DNA of 64,000 nucleotides from Pseudomonas protegens CHA0 (GCF_000397205.1 NC_021237.1:5749501-5813500), one strand, 5' to 3'; counted from the stretch's first letter, positions 44,872 to 54,377 are shown. The notes: generated by a model not told the origin, from the letters alone. A program made the numbers and translations.

Positions 44872-47800
44872 TCAGTCTTCTTCCCTGCGATGCGCCCATT
44901 GGTACAGGGCAGGCAGCACCAGCAAGGTGAGGATGGTGGAGGACAGGATGCCGCCAATCACTACCGTGGCCAGGGGCCGTTGCACTTCGGCGCCGGTGCC
45001 GGTGGCCAGGGCCATGGGGATGAAGCCCAGGGAGGCCACCAGGGCGGTCATCAGTACCGGGCGCAGTCGGGTCAGGGCGCCTTCATGAATCGCCAGGGAC
45101 AACGAGCGCCCTTCCTCTCGCAGGTTGCGGATAAAGGCAATCATCACCAGGCCGTTGAGCACGGCGACCCCGGACAAGGCAATGAAGCCCACCCCCGCCG
45201 AGATCGACAGCGGTATGTCCCGCAGCCACAGGGCCATGATCCCGCCGGTCAGGGCGAAGGGAATCCCGGTGAACACCAGCAGGCCATCCTTGAGGTTGTT
45301 GAACATCATGAACAACAACCCGAACACCAACAGCAGCGCCACCGGCACCACCACTTGCAGGCGCTGGGACGCTTCCTGCAATTGCTCGAACTGGCCGCCC
45401 CAGGTGGTCCAGTACCCCGCCGGGACTTTGACCTTCTCGCCGATCAACGCCGTGGCTTCCTCGACGAAGGAACCGATATCGCGCCCGCGCACGTTGGCGC
45501 TGACGATCACCAGGCGCTTGCCGTTCTCGCGGCTGACCTGATTGGGGCCCAGCACCAGATCGAGGCTGGCCACTTCCGACAGGGCGATGAAGCCGATCTG
45601 CCCGTTGGCCGTGCCCGCCGTCGCCGGTATGGGAATCAGCAGCCGGGACAGGCCGTCAATATCGGTGCGCAGTTGATCGGACAGGCGCACCACCATATCG
45701 AAGCGCCGGTCGCCTTCGTACAGGGTGCCGGCCTGGCGCCCGCCCACCGCAACGGCGATGGTGTCTTGCACGTCCCCCACGTTGAGGCCGAAACGCGCGG
45801 CTTTGTCGCGGTCGATATTGATGGTCAGCACCGGCAGCCCCGAGGTCTGCTCGACCTTGACTTCCGAGGCGCCAGGCAAGCTCTGCAATGCCGTGGCAAT
45901 TTGCGTAGCGGTCTTGTTCAGCACCGCCATGTCATCGCCAAACACCTTCACCGCAACATCGCTGCGCACCCCGGAAATCAGCTCGTTGAAGCGCAGCTGG
46001 ATCGGCTGCGACAGCTCGTAGGCGCTGCCCGGCACCAGGGCACTGGCACGCTGGATATCAGCGATCAGCGCCTCCCGCGACTTGTTCGGGTCCGGCCACT
46101 GGGCCTTGGGCTTGAGCATCAGGTAGCTGTCGGAAATATTCGGCGGCATCGGGTCCGAGGCGATCTCCGCGGTGCCGGTGCGGGCGAACACCCGCTCGAT
46201 CTCCGGCACTTGCGCCAGCAGGGTTTTCTCCAGGCGCTGCTGCATGTCCACCGACTGAGTGAGGCTGGTGCCGGGCACCCGCAGGGCCTGCTGGGCAAAG
46301 TCGCCTTCGCTGAGGCTGGGGATGAATTCACTGCCCATGCGGCTGGCCAGCAGCGCACTGCCAGCGAGGATCAAGCCGGCCAGGGCGAAGGTCAGGCCAC
46401 GCCGGGCCATCACCCAGTCCAGCACCGGGGCGTAGCCGCGCTTGGCGCTGCGCATCAGCAGGTTTTCCTCTTCCTTGACCTTGCCGGTGACGAACAGCGC
46501 GATGGCTGCCGGAACGAAGGTCACCGAGAGAATCATCGCCCCCAGCAACGCCATGACCACAGTGAAGGCCATGGGGTGGAACATTTTCCCGGCCACCCCG
46601 GTAAGGGCAAAGATCGGCAGGTACACCACCATGATGATCAACTGGCCGAAGATCAGCGCGCGCCGGGCTTCCTTGGCCGCGGCAAAGACTTCATGCAGGC
46701 GTTCGGAGCGGGTCAGCATGCGCCCGTGGTGCTGCTGGGCATGGGCCAGGCGGCGGATGGCGTTCTCGACGATGACCACCGCGCCGTCGACGATAATGCC
46801 GAAGTCCAGGGCACCGAGGCTCATCAGGTTGGCGCTGACCTTGTTGCTGAACATGCCGGTGAAGGTGAACAGCATGGACAGCGGGATCACCAGGGCGGTG
46901 ATCAGCGCCGCGCGGATATTGCCCAGGAACAGGAACAGAATCACGATCACCAGCAGCGCGCCCTCGAAGAGGTTCTTCTTCACCGTGGCGATGGCCTTTT
47001 CCACCAGGTTGGTGCGGTCGTACACCGTGACCGCCACCACGCCTTCGGGCAGCGAGCGGTTGATCTCCTCAAGTTTCTTCGCCACCGCCTGGGACACGGT
47101 ACGGCTGTTCTCGCCGATCAGCATGAACACGGTGCCCAGCACCACTTCCCGGCCATTCTCGGTGGCCGCGCCGGTGCGCAACTCGCGGCCGATCTGCACG
47201 TCGGCCACGTTGCGCACGCGGATCGGCGTGCCGTCGCTGCTGCTGATGACGATGTTGGCGATGTCCTCGATGGACGCCAGTTGCCCCGGCGCGCGGATCA
47301 GCAACTGCTCGCCGCTGCGCTCGATGTAGCCGGCGCCGACGTTGGCGTTGTTGCGCTCCAGGGCCGTCACCAGGTCGCTCAGGGTCAGCTTGTAGGCCGC
47401 CAGGCGCTTGGGGTCCGGGGCAATCTGGTACTCCTTGGCAAAGCCGCCGATGGTGTTGATCTCGGCCACGCCCTGCACGTTGCGCAGTTGCGGCTTGATG
47501 ATCCAGTCCTGGATCACCCGCAGGTCGGTGGGGGTGTAGGGCGTGCCGTCCTCCTTGCGGGCGCCCTCCTCGGCCTCCACGGTCCACAGGAAGATCTCCC
47601 CGAGCCCGGTGGAAATCGGCCCCATCACCGCCTCCACACCGTCGGGCAATTGCTCGCGAGCCACTTGCAGGCGCTCGTTGACCAGTTGGCGGGCGAAGAA
47701 CAGGTCGGTGCCGTCCTTGAAGATCACGGTTACCTGGGACAACCCCGAGCGCGACAGCGACCGGCTCTGCTGCAACCCCGGCAGGCCGGCCATGGCCGTC

Positions 47801-48009
47801 TCGATGGGAAAGGTGATGCGCTGTTCGGTTTCCAGGGGTGAGAACCCCGGCGCCGCGGAGTTGATCTGCACCTGGACGTTGGTGATGTCCGGCACCGCGT
47901 CGATCGGCAGCTTCTGGTAGCTGGCGATGCCGACGCCGGCCATCAGCAGCACCGCCAGCAGGACGATGATGCGCTGCTCGATGGCGAATTGAATGATGCG
48001 TTCAAACAT
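44872..48009 (-). CDS. czcA: heavy-metal RND pump, CzcA
   Basis: 1045 residues with the RND layout: an N-terminal helix (FAIEQRIIVLLAVLLMAGVGIASYQKLPIDAVPDITNVQVQI), large periplasmic loops and two sets of membrane helices. The heavy-metal signature DFGIIVDGAVVIVEN (D402, D408) in TM4 matches the HME1 (Co/Zn/Cd) subgroup. It exports divalent cations from the periplasm and cytoplasm with CzcB and CzcC. It is last in czcC-orf-czcB-czcA and starts 26 bp after czcB. Confidence 0.95.
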   Translation of the reverse strand: MFERIIQFAIEQRIIVLLAVLLMAGVGIASYQKLPIDAVPDITNVQVQINSAAPGFSPLETEQRITFPIETAMAGLPGLQQSRSLSRSGLSQVTVIFKDGTDLFFARQLVNERLQVAREQLPDGVEAVMGPISTGLGEIFLWTVEAEEGARKEDGTPYTPTDLRVIQDWIIKPQLRNVQGVAEINTIGGFAKEYQIAPDPKRLAAYKLTLSDLVTALERNNANVGAGYIERSGEQLLIRAPGQLASIEDIANIVISSSDGTPIRVRNVADVQIGRELRTGAATENGREVVLGTVFMLIGENSRTVSQAVAKKLEEINRSLPEGVVAVTVYDRTNLVEKAIATVKKNLFEGALLVIVILFLFLGNIRAALITALVIPLSMLFTFTGMFSNKVSANLMSLGALDFGIIVDGAVVIVENAIRRLAHAQQHHGRMLTRSERLHEVFAAAKEARRALIFGQLIIMVVYLPIFALTGVAGKMFHPMAFTVVMALLGAMILSVTFVPAAIALFVTGKVKEEENLLMRSAKRGYAPVLDWVMARRGLTFALAGLILAGSALLASRMGSEFIPSLSEGDFAQQALRVPGTSLTQSVDMQQRLEKTLLAQVPEIERVFARTGTAEIASDPMPPNISDSYLMLKPKAQWPDPNKSREALIADIQRASALVPGSAYELSQPIQLRFNELISGVRSDVAVKVFGDDMAVLNKTATQIATALQSLPGASEVKVEQTSGLPVLTINIDRDKAARFGLNVGDVQDTIAVAVGGRQAGTLYEGDRRFDMVVRLSDQLRTDIDGLSRLLIPIPATAGTANGQIGFIALSEVASLDLVLGPNQVSRENGKRLVIVSANVRGRDIGSFVEEATALIGEKVKVPAGYWTTWGGQFEQLQEASQRLQVVVPVALLLVFGLLFMMFNNLKDGLLVFTGIPFALTGGIMALWLRDIPLSISAGVGFIALSGVAVLNGLVMIAFIRNLREEGRSLSLAIHEGALTRLRPVLMTALVASLGFIPMALATGTGAEVQRPLATVVIGGILSSTILTLLVLPALYQWAHRREED

Positions 48010-48035
48010 GGGAAGTCACTCTCTGATGAGGCCGA

Positions 48036-49205
48036 TCAATGGCCGTGGTCGGCCGCGCCCTTGCCCAGTTCGGACTTGAGGGTAAAGCTGCCGCGGGCGG
48101 CTACCTGGGCCCCGGCTTCGAGGCCCTCGCGGATCTCGACAAAACCGTCCTGGCTGGCCCCGGTGACCACAGGCGTGGCCTGGAACCCCTCGGCCACGCG
48201 GACGAACACCGAGGGCCGGTCTTCCACGGTCTGGATCGCCGTCTGCGGCACGCTGACCGGTGCGTCGAAGGCTTCGGTGGCCACCTGTACCGAGACGAAC
48301 AGCCCCGGGCGCCAGGCGTCATTGGGGTTGGCCAGGGTCACCCGCACCGTGGCGGTGCGGGTCTGTTCCCCCAGCAGGCTGCCGACGTAGGCCACCTGGC
48401 CCTGGACCTGGGTCCCCAGCTCACTGGAGCTGACCTGCACCGGCTGGCCGACCCGGACCTTGTCCAGGTCCTTGGGAAACACGCCGAAGGTGGCCCAGAC
48501 CCGGGACAGGTCCGAGAGGGTGAACGCGGCGCTGGTTTCGCCCACCACTTCGCCCACGCTCAGGTGTTTTTCCACCACCACACCGTCGAACGGCGCGCGC
48601 ATTTCATAGCGATTGCCACCCACCAACTGGGCGCTGCCGCTCAGGGCATTCATCTTCTGCCGGGCATTGTTGAGGGCGATTTCCGCCTCTTGCAGGGCCT
48701 GGCGTGCCAGCAGGTAATCCTGCTCAGCGGAGATCTGGTCGACCCACAACTGGCGCTCGCGCTGGAAGGTGGTACGGGCCAGTTCCACCCGCCGCCCGGC
48801 GGCGGCCAGCTCGCTGCGCTGATCGGAGATCTGCTGGCTGGCGATCACCGCCAGCAGTTCGCCGCGCTTGACCGCCTGGCCGAGGTTGACCTGTACCGAC
48901 TCCACCACACCGGCGGCCCGGGGCACGATGTGCGAGGTACGGTCCTCGTCGAAGCGGATCTCTCCCGGCAGGCTGAGTACCCGGTTGAGGCGCCGCGGAC
49001 CGGCTGCGGCCAGCTCGATGCCGGCGGCCTGGATCTGTTCCGGGCTGAGTTCCAGATGGCCCTCGGGCTCCTGGGCGCCGTGCCCGGCCTCCTCGGCCTG
49101 GGGCACCGTTGCCGGGCTGGCGAACAGGCCCGGCAGCAGCAAGGCCGCCAGCCCGAGGCCGACCACTGCCGTGCTGGCCAGAACAAGGCTGCGTTTTTTA
49201 TCCAT
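48036..49205 (-). CDS. czcB: CzcB periplasmic adaptor (membrane fusion) protein
   Basis: 389 residues: an N-terminal signal-anchor, a His/Glu-rich stretch (AEEAGHGAQEPEGHLELSPEQ) likely to touch metal, then barrel-sandwich and helical hairpin regions (GVVESVQVNLGQAVKRGELLAVIASQQISDQRSELAAAGRRVELAR) and a beta-barrel, VWATFGVFPKDLDKVRVGQPVQV. It links CzcA to the outer-membrane channel CzcC. It follows the small 52-codon ORF by 45 bp. Confidence 0.93.
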   Translation of the reverse strand: MDKKRSLVLASTAVVGLGLAALLLPGLFASPATVPQAEEAGHGAQEPEGHLELSPEQIQAAGIELAAAGPRRLNRVLSLPGEIRFDEDRTSHIVPRAAGVVESVQVNLGQAVKRGELLAVIASQQISDQRSELAAAGRRVELARTTFQRERQLWVDQISAEQDYLLARQALQEAEIALNNARQKMNALSGSAQLVGGNRYEMRAPFDGVVVEKHLSVGEVVGETSAAFTLSDLSRVWATFGVFPKDLDKVRVGQPVQVSSSELGTQVQGQVAYVGSLLGEQTRTATVRVTLANPNDAWRPGLFVSVQVATEAFDAPVSVPQTAIQTVEDRPSVFVRVAEGFQATPVVTGASQDGFVEIREGLEAGAQVAARGSFTLKSELGKGAADHGH

Positions 49206-49250
49206 GGGGACTCCTGAATCGATCGAGGGTCGGTAGCGCCAGGCGCTGCC

Positions 49251-49409
49251 TTACGGGGTAGAGGGAAACAGCCATTGACCAATGGCCCGATGCAGCTCAT
49301 GCACGCACCAATGCGCGGGTGGGTCTTCGGGGGCTGTCGGGGGTGCGCCACTGCAGTCGCTCACCAGCAACGCGGCAAGGCACGCCAGGCCCATCAGCCA
49401 GGGTTTCAC
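49251..49409 (-). CDS. 52-residue possible lipoprotein between czcC and czcB
   Basis: The GTG at 49409 overlaps the czcC stop (GTGA), so the frame is positioned for coupled translation. The product has a hydrophobic start (VKPWLMGLACLAALLVSDCSG) with a lipobox-like LVSDC, then a Pro-rich linker and AHWCVHELHRAIGQWLFPSTP with His and Cys residues that could bind metal. It fills a 200-bp gap between two operon genes that otherwise has no purpose. No family is known to me; being so short, it could be chance. Confidence 0.5.
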   Translation of the reverse strand: MKPWLMGLACLAALLVSDCSGAPPTAPEDPPAHWCVHELHRAIGQWLFPSTP

Positions 49410-50656
49410 CAACGGCTGAGGTCGCCGTAGATGCGCTCGATCCGTACCCAGGCATCGGTGGTTTGCGCCACCGCGGCGAGGTACTGGGTACGCGCGCCGA
49501 TCAGGGTGCGTTGAGCATCGAGAACGTCGAGAAAGCTGAACTTGCCCATCTCGAAGCCCTGGGTGGCGCTGTCCACCGCACGCTGGGCGGCGGGCAGGAT
49601 GGTCTGGTTGAAGGACTGCACCTCGCCCCGGGCGGTGTTCCACTGTTCCAGGGCCTGGCGGGTTTCGGTACGCAAGCGCAATTCGGTGGCGTTGCGCAGG
49701 TCCCGGGCCTGGTCGGCGCGGCGGGCGGCGGACAGCACGTTGCCCTGGTTGCGATTGAACAGCGGCAAAGGCATCGACAGCCCTACCAGGTTGACCCGCT
49801 CCCGGGCGCTGGCGTCGTACTGGCTGCCCACGCTGACGTCCAGGTCGGGAATGCGCTGGGCCTTCTCCAGCCCCAGGGACGCCTCGCGCTGCACCACTTC
49901 CTGCTCCGCCAGGCGCAGTTCGGTGGTTTCCGGCAGGCGGCCAAGCAACTGTGCCGGAGCCGGCAGCGCCGCCAGTGCCAGGGGCTGCTCCTGCACCCCG
50001 GCAAAGTCGCTGGTGGCCGCGCCAGTGACCATGGCCAGGCGTCGGTAGGCATTGTCCTGCTCCATCTGCCCCCGGTTCAGTTCCAGGCGCACCTCGGCCA
50101 GTTGCACCTGGGCCCGGGTGGCTTCCACCGGCGAGGCCTTGCCGGCGTTGACCCGGCCCTGGGCTACCGCCACGCCCCGTTCGGCCAGGGCCAGGGAGCG
50201 CCCGGCCAGTTGGGTGCGTTCCTGGGCCCGCAGCGCCGTGTAATAGGCATCCAGAACATCCGCACGCAACTGGTTGCGACGCCGCTCCAGCTCCAGGGCC
50301 GCCAGTTCCTGACCGCGACTGGCCACGTCGATCCGTGCTCCGCGCTTGCCCCCCAGCTCCAGGGCCTGGCTGAGCTTGACCGAAGTGGTGCGCGAATCCC
50401 GGCGGGTGTCCTCGGCGTCCACCGACAGCACCGGGTTGGGGATGAGCCCGGCCTGCTGGCGGGCGCCCTGGGCGATGTCGATCTCCCAGCGTGCGGCGGC
50501 CAGTTCAGGGTTGTTGGCAAAGGCTCGGGCCAGGGCGCTGTCCAGGCTCAACAGCGGTTGCTCAACGGCGCTTGCAGATTGGCTCGCCAGGGCCAGCAAC
50601 AGGGTCAGGACGCAGGTGCGTGCTGCCCGGGCAGATATTCTCGGGAAAGTCGGCAT
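49406..50656 (-). CDS. czcC: CzcC outer-membrane efflux channel
   Basis: 416 residues with a signal peptide (residues 1-30) and the TolC-like duplicated helical layout (LSLDSALARAFANNPELAAARWEIDIAQGARQQAGLIPNPVLSVDAEDTRRD, later SLPLPLFNRNQGNVLSAARRADQ-type second repeat). It is the outer-membrane exit duct of the CzcCBA pump and the first gene of the operon. The start lies 386 bp from the divergent czcR-like gene. Confidence 0.92.
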   Translation of the reverse strand: MPTFPRISARAARTCVLTLLLALASQSASAVEQPLLSLDSALARAFANNPELAAARWEIDIAQGARQQAGLIPNPVLSVDAEDTRRDSRTTSVKLSQALELGGKRGARIDVASRGQELAALELERRRNQLRADVLDAYYTALRAQERTQLAGRSLALAERGVAVAQGRVNAGKASPVEATRAQVQLAEVRLELNRGQMEQDNAYRRLAMVTGAATSDFAGVQEQPLALAALPAPAQLLGRLPETTELRLAEQEVVQREASLGLEKAQRIPDLDVSVGSQYDASARERVNLVGLSMPLPLFNRNQGNVLSAARRADQARDLRNATELRLRTETRQALEQWNTARGEVQSFNQTILPAAQRAVDSATQGFEMGKFSFLDVLDAQRTLIGARTQYLAAVAQTTDAWVRIERIYGDLSRW

Positions 50657-51042
50657 AACAAGTTCCGGCCCCTATGGAGGCAAAGTGTCTGCGAAGTTGC
50701 AGCGCACCATATCGACGCTTATCCACAGGAGTTCCGGCCGATATGAAACTGCAGCAGTTCGCCCATTGACAGGGAGAGTTTCAAGTTCGGCCAACTGTAA
50801 CTTTCAGTGCTTATCAGCAGGGTGGCGCAAAGATTACAAATCCGTTAGCAAAGGCTCTGGCTCAAGGTTCTGTATTAACATCCGGCTATTCGAAGTGAAC
50901 ATCAAGAGCACTTTTCAAGTGCCAGCAAGCGAACTTTAAAGAACACGAATACGGCACGGGGCCGCACAACTTTCGAGCATTGGCCCGCTGATTATTCGCG
51001 TCTTTTCGTTACTGTCCCCCACCTGCCGAGAACCTCATTTTC
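50657..51042. promoter_or_regulatory. czcC / czcR divergent control region
   Basis: This 386-bp gap has no gene. Both promoters must lie here. At 50833-50848 ATTACAAATCCGTTAG has the 5-N6-5 spacing of the boxes near the porin and PtrA-like genes and may be the binding site of the divergent response regulator. The sequence around 50840-50920 is more AT-rich than the rest. Confidence 0.5.
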
Positions 51043-51717
51043 ATGCGTATTCTGGTCATCGAAGACGAACCCAAGACCGCTGACTACCTGCATCAGGGGC
51101 TGACTGAAAGTGGCTACGTGGTGGATTGCGCCAACAACGGCGCGGACGGCCTGCACCTGACTCGCCAGCATGCGTACGACCTGGTGATCCTCGACATCAA
51201 CCTGCCGCACATCGACGGCTGGGGCGTGCTCGGGCAGATCCGCCAGGACAGCAGCACCCGGGTGATGATGCTCACCGCCCAGGGCCGGCTGGCGGACAAG
51301 ATCCGTGGCCTGGACCTGGGCGCCGACGATTACCTGGTCAAGCCGTTCCAGTTTCCGGAATTGCTGGCCCGGGTCCGCACCCTGATGCGCCGCAGCGAAC
51401 AGGCGCCGGTGCCGGATGTGCTGCGGGTCGCCGACCTGGAGCTGGACCAGGGCCGGCACCGGGCCTTTCGCGGCAAGCAGCGCATCGACCTGACCACCAA
51501 GGAGTTCGCCCTGCTGCACCTGCTGATGCGCCAGAGCGGCGTGGTGCTGTCGCGGACCCAGATCATTTCCTTTGTCTGGGACATGAATTTCGACTGTGAC
51601 ACCAATGTGGTGGAAGTCTCGATCCGCCGCCTGCGGGCCAAGATCGACGACCCTTTCGAACGCAAGCTGATCCACACCCTGCGCGGTGTGGGTTATGTCC
51701 TTGAAGAACGCGACTGA
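51043..51717 (+). CDS. CzcR/CopR-type heavy-metal response regulator without adjacent kinase
   Basis: The 224-residue OmpR/PhoB-type regulator has receiver acidic residues E7-D8, phospho-acceptor Asp51 (LVILDINLP), K in YLVKPF, then a winged-helix domain ([53 protein letters not shown]). The segment [18 protein letters not shown] is typical of CzcR/CopR/IrlR. It is divergent from czcCBA, which it probably activates. A CzcS-type sensor kinase should follow, but the next gene is czcD on the other strand. Confidence 0.9.
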   Translation: MRILVIEDEPKTADYLHQGLTESGYVVDCANNGADGLHLTRQHAYDLVILDINLPHIDGWGVLGQIRQDSSTRVMMLTAQGRLADKIRGLDLGADDYLVKPFQFPELLARVRTLMRRSEQAPVPDVLRVADLELDQGRHRAFRGKQRIDLTTKEFALLHLLMRQSGVVLSRTQIISFVWDMNFDCDTNVVEVSIRRLRAKIDDPFERKLIHTLRGVGYVLEERD

Positions 51718-51729
51718 GGCACGGCCGTG

Positions 51730-51753
51730 TTCGCCGGCAAGCCGGCTCCTGCA
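51730..51753. repeat. REP element
   Basis: A typical Pseudomonas REP with core GCCGGCAAGCCGGC and the flank CTCCTGCA lies between the convergent czcR-like and czcD genes. Confidence 0.75.
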
Positions 51754-51774
51754 CAAGACGCAAGCGCGGCTCCC

Positions 51775-52671
51775 TCAATGTTCATGCACCTGCTCATGAA
51801 ACCCTGCCTGCTCCACCTGCAAGGTGACGTGGGCAATGTCGAAGCGCTCCTGTAGCAGCTCGGTGACCTCGGCCAGGATCGCCTGTTCATCCCGCCCTTG
51901 CAGGTGCGCCACCAGATGCGCGCTAAGCACGTTCTTGCCGCTGGTCAGGGCCCAGATATGCAGGTCGTGCACGTCGCTGATCCCCGGCACCTGGCGTATG
52001 GCCTGCTCCACCTGGTCGATGTCGACCCCGTCCGGCACCCCTTGCAGCAGCACGTTCATGCTCTCCTTGAGCAGGGTCCAGGTCCGTGGCAACACCCACA
52101 GGCCGATGGCCGCGGCTACCAGGGAATCGACCCAGCCCCAACCGGTGAACATGATCACCAGCGCGGCGATGATCACCCCCAGTGAACCGAGCATGTCGCT
52201 CCATACCTCCAGGTATGCACCCTTGACGTTGAGGCTCTGGCTGCTGCCGGAGGCCAGCAGGCCCATGGAGATCAGGTTGACGATCAGCCCCAGCACCGCG
52301 ATCACCAGCATTCCCGTGGACTGGATCTCGGCCGGTGCCTGCAGGCGTTGCCAGGCCTCGAACAGAATGTAGAACGCCACCACGAACAGCAGCAGGGCGT
52401 TGAACGCCGCGGCGAGGATCTCGAAGCGCGCATAACCGAAAGTACGCTTGCGGTCAGCCGGGCGCTTGGCGACCTGGATCGCCACCAGGGAGATGGCCAG
52501 CGCCAGGGTATCGGTGAGCATGTGCGCGGCATCCGACAGCAGCGCCAGGCTGCCGGTGACAAAGGCCCCGATGACCTCGGCGAGCATGAAGCTGCCGGTC
52601 AGCCCCAGGGCCATCCACAACTTGCGTTCATGCCCGGCCCGTACCTGGCCGTGACTGTGTCCTGCGCCCAT
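51775..52671 (-). CDS. czcD: CzcD cation diffusion facilitator
   Basis: 298 residues. The N-terminus is His-rich (MGAGHSHGQVRAGHE), followed by six membrane helices with metal-site residues in TM2 (SDAAHMLTD, H50 and D54) and TM5 (YLEVWSDMLGS), and a cytoplasmic domain GVDIDQVEQAIRQVPGISDVHDLHIWALTSG, ending in HVTLQVEQAGFHEQVHEH. It moves Zn/Co/Cd out of the cytoplasm by proton antiport, complementing CzcCBA. Confidence 0.92.
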   Translation of the reverse strand: MGAGHSHGQVRAGHERKLWMALGLTGSFMLAEVIGAFVTGSLALLSDAAHMLTDTLALAISLVAIQVAKRPADRKRTFGYARFEILAAAFNALLLFVVAFYILFEAWQRLQAPAEIQSTGMLVIAVLGLIVNLISMGLLASGSSQSLNVKGAYLEVWSDMLGSLGVIIAALVIMFTGWGWVDSLVAAAIGLWVLPRTWTLLKESMNVLLQGVPDGVDIDQVEQAIRQVPGISDVHDLHIWALTSGKNVLSAHLVAHLQGRDEQAILAEVTELLQERFDIAHVTLQVEQAGFHEQVHEH

Positions 52672-52760
52672 GAAAGATCCTCGTTTGGCTGGTAAAGCGT
52701 GGCTCTGATGATAGTTCGATTGGCCAGGTGCCCAGGGCTGGATAAGCGAATTGTCATCTG

Positions 52761-52809
52761 CCGGTTATCCGCCGGTTATCCAGGGCAGGCCCATAGTTAG
52801 CCGGCTAAC
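52761..52809. promoter_or_regulatory. repeat and palindrome upstream of the GntP permease
   Basis: CCGGTTATCC occurs twice, 11 bp apart (52761 and 52772), and a perfect 14-bp palindrome GTTAGCCGGCTAAC follows at 52796-52809. These are candidate operators for the permease gene. Confidence 0.4.
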
Positions 52810-52919
52810 GAATGCACCAAAAGTGCGCATAAGCCCTCTGCGGCGGGCGCCTCGGGTATGCTCCCAAAAAAGTGAAACAAAACGTAACAGATAAAAATAG
52901 CCGATTGAGGAGTCCCGCC

Positions 52920-54290
52920 TTGGATGTATCGACTGCCGCCTGGATGGTCCACGACACCCGCCTGATCATCTGCTGCCTGGTGGCCATCGCCAGCATCATT
53001 GTGCTGATCAGCGCCACCAAACTGCCGCCGTTCCTGTCGATCCTGATCGGCACCTTCATTGCCGGGGTGGGCGCAGGCCTGCCACCGGAGGAAGTGGCCA
53101 AGGCCTTCAGCAAGGGCGCCGGGGCGATTCTCGGCGAGGCCGGGATCATCATTGCCCTGGGCTCGATGCTCGGCGCATTGATGGCCGAGTCCGGCGCCGC
53201 CGACCGCATCGCCTCGACCTTGCTGGGCCTGGGCAAGGGCAAGTCGCTGCCCTGGGTCATGGCCCTGGTGGCGATGGTCATCGGCCTGCCGCTGTTCTTC
53301 GAAGTGGGGCTGGTGATGATGGTGCCGATCATTTTCGTCATGGCCCGCCGCTCGGGCCTGCCGCTGCTGAAAATCGCCATTCCGGCCCTGGCCGGGATGA
53401 CCACCCTGCACGCGCTGATGCCCCCGCACCCGGGCCCGCTGATTGCCGTCAGCGCCCTGCACGCCGACCTCGGCCTGACCATGCTGCTGGGCTTGTGCCT
53501 GGCCGTGCCGGCGGTGATCCTGGCCGGCCCGCTGTATGGCAACTGGTTGTCCAAGCGCCTGCAGGTCAGCGAACCGGCGGAGCTCGGCGCGCTGTTCAGT
53601 GCTGCGCCCAAGGCCCCGCGCCAGCCGGGCTTCGGCGTGTCGCTGCTGATCATTGTGCTGCCGGTGCTGCTGATGCTCGGCAGCACCCTGGCCAAGGTCG
53701 CCATGAGCCCGGAGAACACCCTGGCCCTGACCCTGAAGTTTCTCGGCGAACCCCTGATCGCCCTGGGCCTGGCGGTGATCGCCGCGGTGATCTGCCTGGG
53801 CTGGGCCAACGGCATGGCCCGGGACCAGGTCGGCAACACCCTGCGCAAAAGCCTGGCACCGATTGCCGTGCTGCTGCTGACCATTGGCGCCGGCGGCGGG
53901 CTCAAACAGACGCTGCTGGATGCCGGGGTCAGCCAGACCATCAGCAAGGTGGCCGAAGGCGCGCACCTGCCGTATATCCTCCTGGCGTGGCTGATCGCCG
54001 TGGCCCTGCGCCAGGCCACCGGCTCGGCTACCGTGGCCACCACCACGACCGCCGGCATCCTGGCGCCGATGATGGCCGGTCTGGCCGCCACCCAAAGCTC
54101 CCTGGTGGCGCTGGCCATCGGCGCCGGCTCGGTGTTCTTCTGCCACGTGAACGACGCCGGGTTCTGGATGGTGCGCGAGTATTTCGGCCTGCAACTCAAG
54201 CAGACACTCTGGGTCTGGTCGGTGCTGCAGACCATTGTTTCCGTGGTCGGGCTGGTGGGGACGCTGCTGCTCTGGCACTGGTTGCAATAA
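52920..54290 (+). CDS. GntP-family gluconate:H+ symporter
   Basis: A GAGGAG stretch places the start at TTG 52920; a GTG at 52872 would add 16 polar residues. The 456-residue protein has about 12 hydrophobic segments and family stretches such as LPPFLSILIGTFIAGVGAGLPPEEVAKAFSKGAGAILGEAGIIIALGSMLGALMAESGAADRIA and LHALMPPHPGPLIAVSALHADLGLTMLLGL. It imports gluconate or a similar hydroxy acid. No gntK/gntR is adjacent, so the exact sugar acid is uncertain. Confidence 0.88.
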   Translation: MDVSTAAWMVHDTRLIICCLVAIASIIVLISATKLPPFLSILIGTFIAGVGAGLPPEEVAKAFSKGAGAILGEAGIIIALGSMLGALMAESGAADRIASTLLGLGKGKSLPWVMALVAMVIGLPLFFEVGLVMMVPIIFVMARRSGLPLLKIAIPALAGMTTLHALMPPHPGPLIAVSALHADLGLTMLLGLCLAVPAVILAGPLYGNWLSKRLQVSEPAELGALFSAAPKAPRQPGFGVSLLIIVLPVLLMLGSTLAKVAMSPENTLALTLKFLGEPLIALGLAVIAAVICLGWANGMARDQVGNTLRKSLAPIAVLLLTIGAGGGLKQTLLDAGVSQTISKVAEGAHLPYILLAWLIAVALRQATGSATVATTTTAGILAPMMAGLAATQSSLVALAIGAGSVFFCHVNDAGFWMVREYFGLQLKQTLWVWSVLQTIVSVVGLVGTLLLWHWLQ

Positions 54291-54377
54291 CCGCTGGCCG
54301 TGGTGGGCAGGCCAGCCCTTCTGCATTGGGAACAGCGCTGTAGAATGCCCGCTTCATTCTCAGCGCAAGGGACCGAC

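Noticed and set aside
44890-47841. 983-codon open frame antisense to czcA
   Set aside because: Low-complexity His/Gln/Gly-rich product typical of the antisense frame of a high-GC gene.
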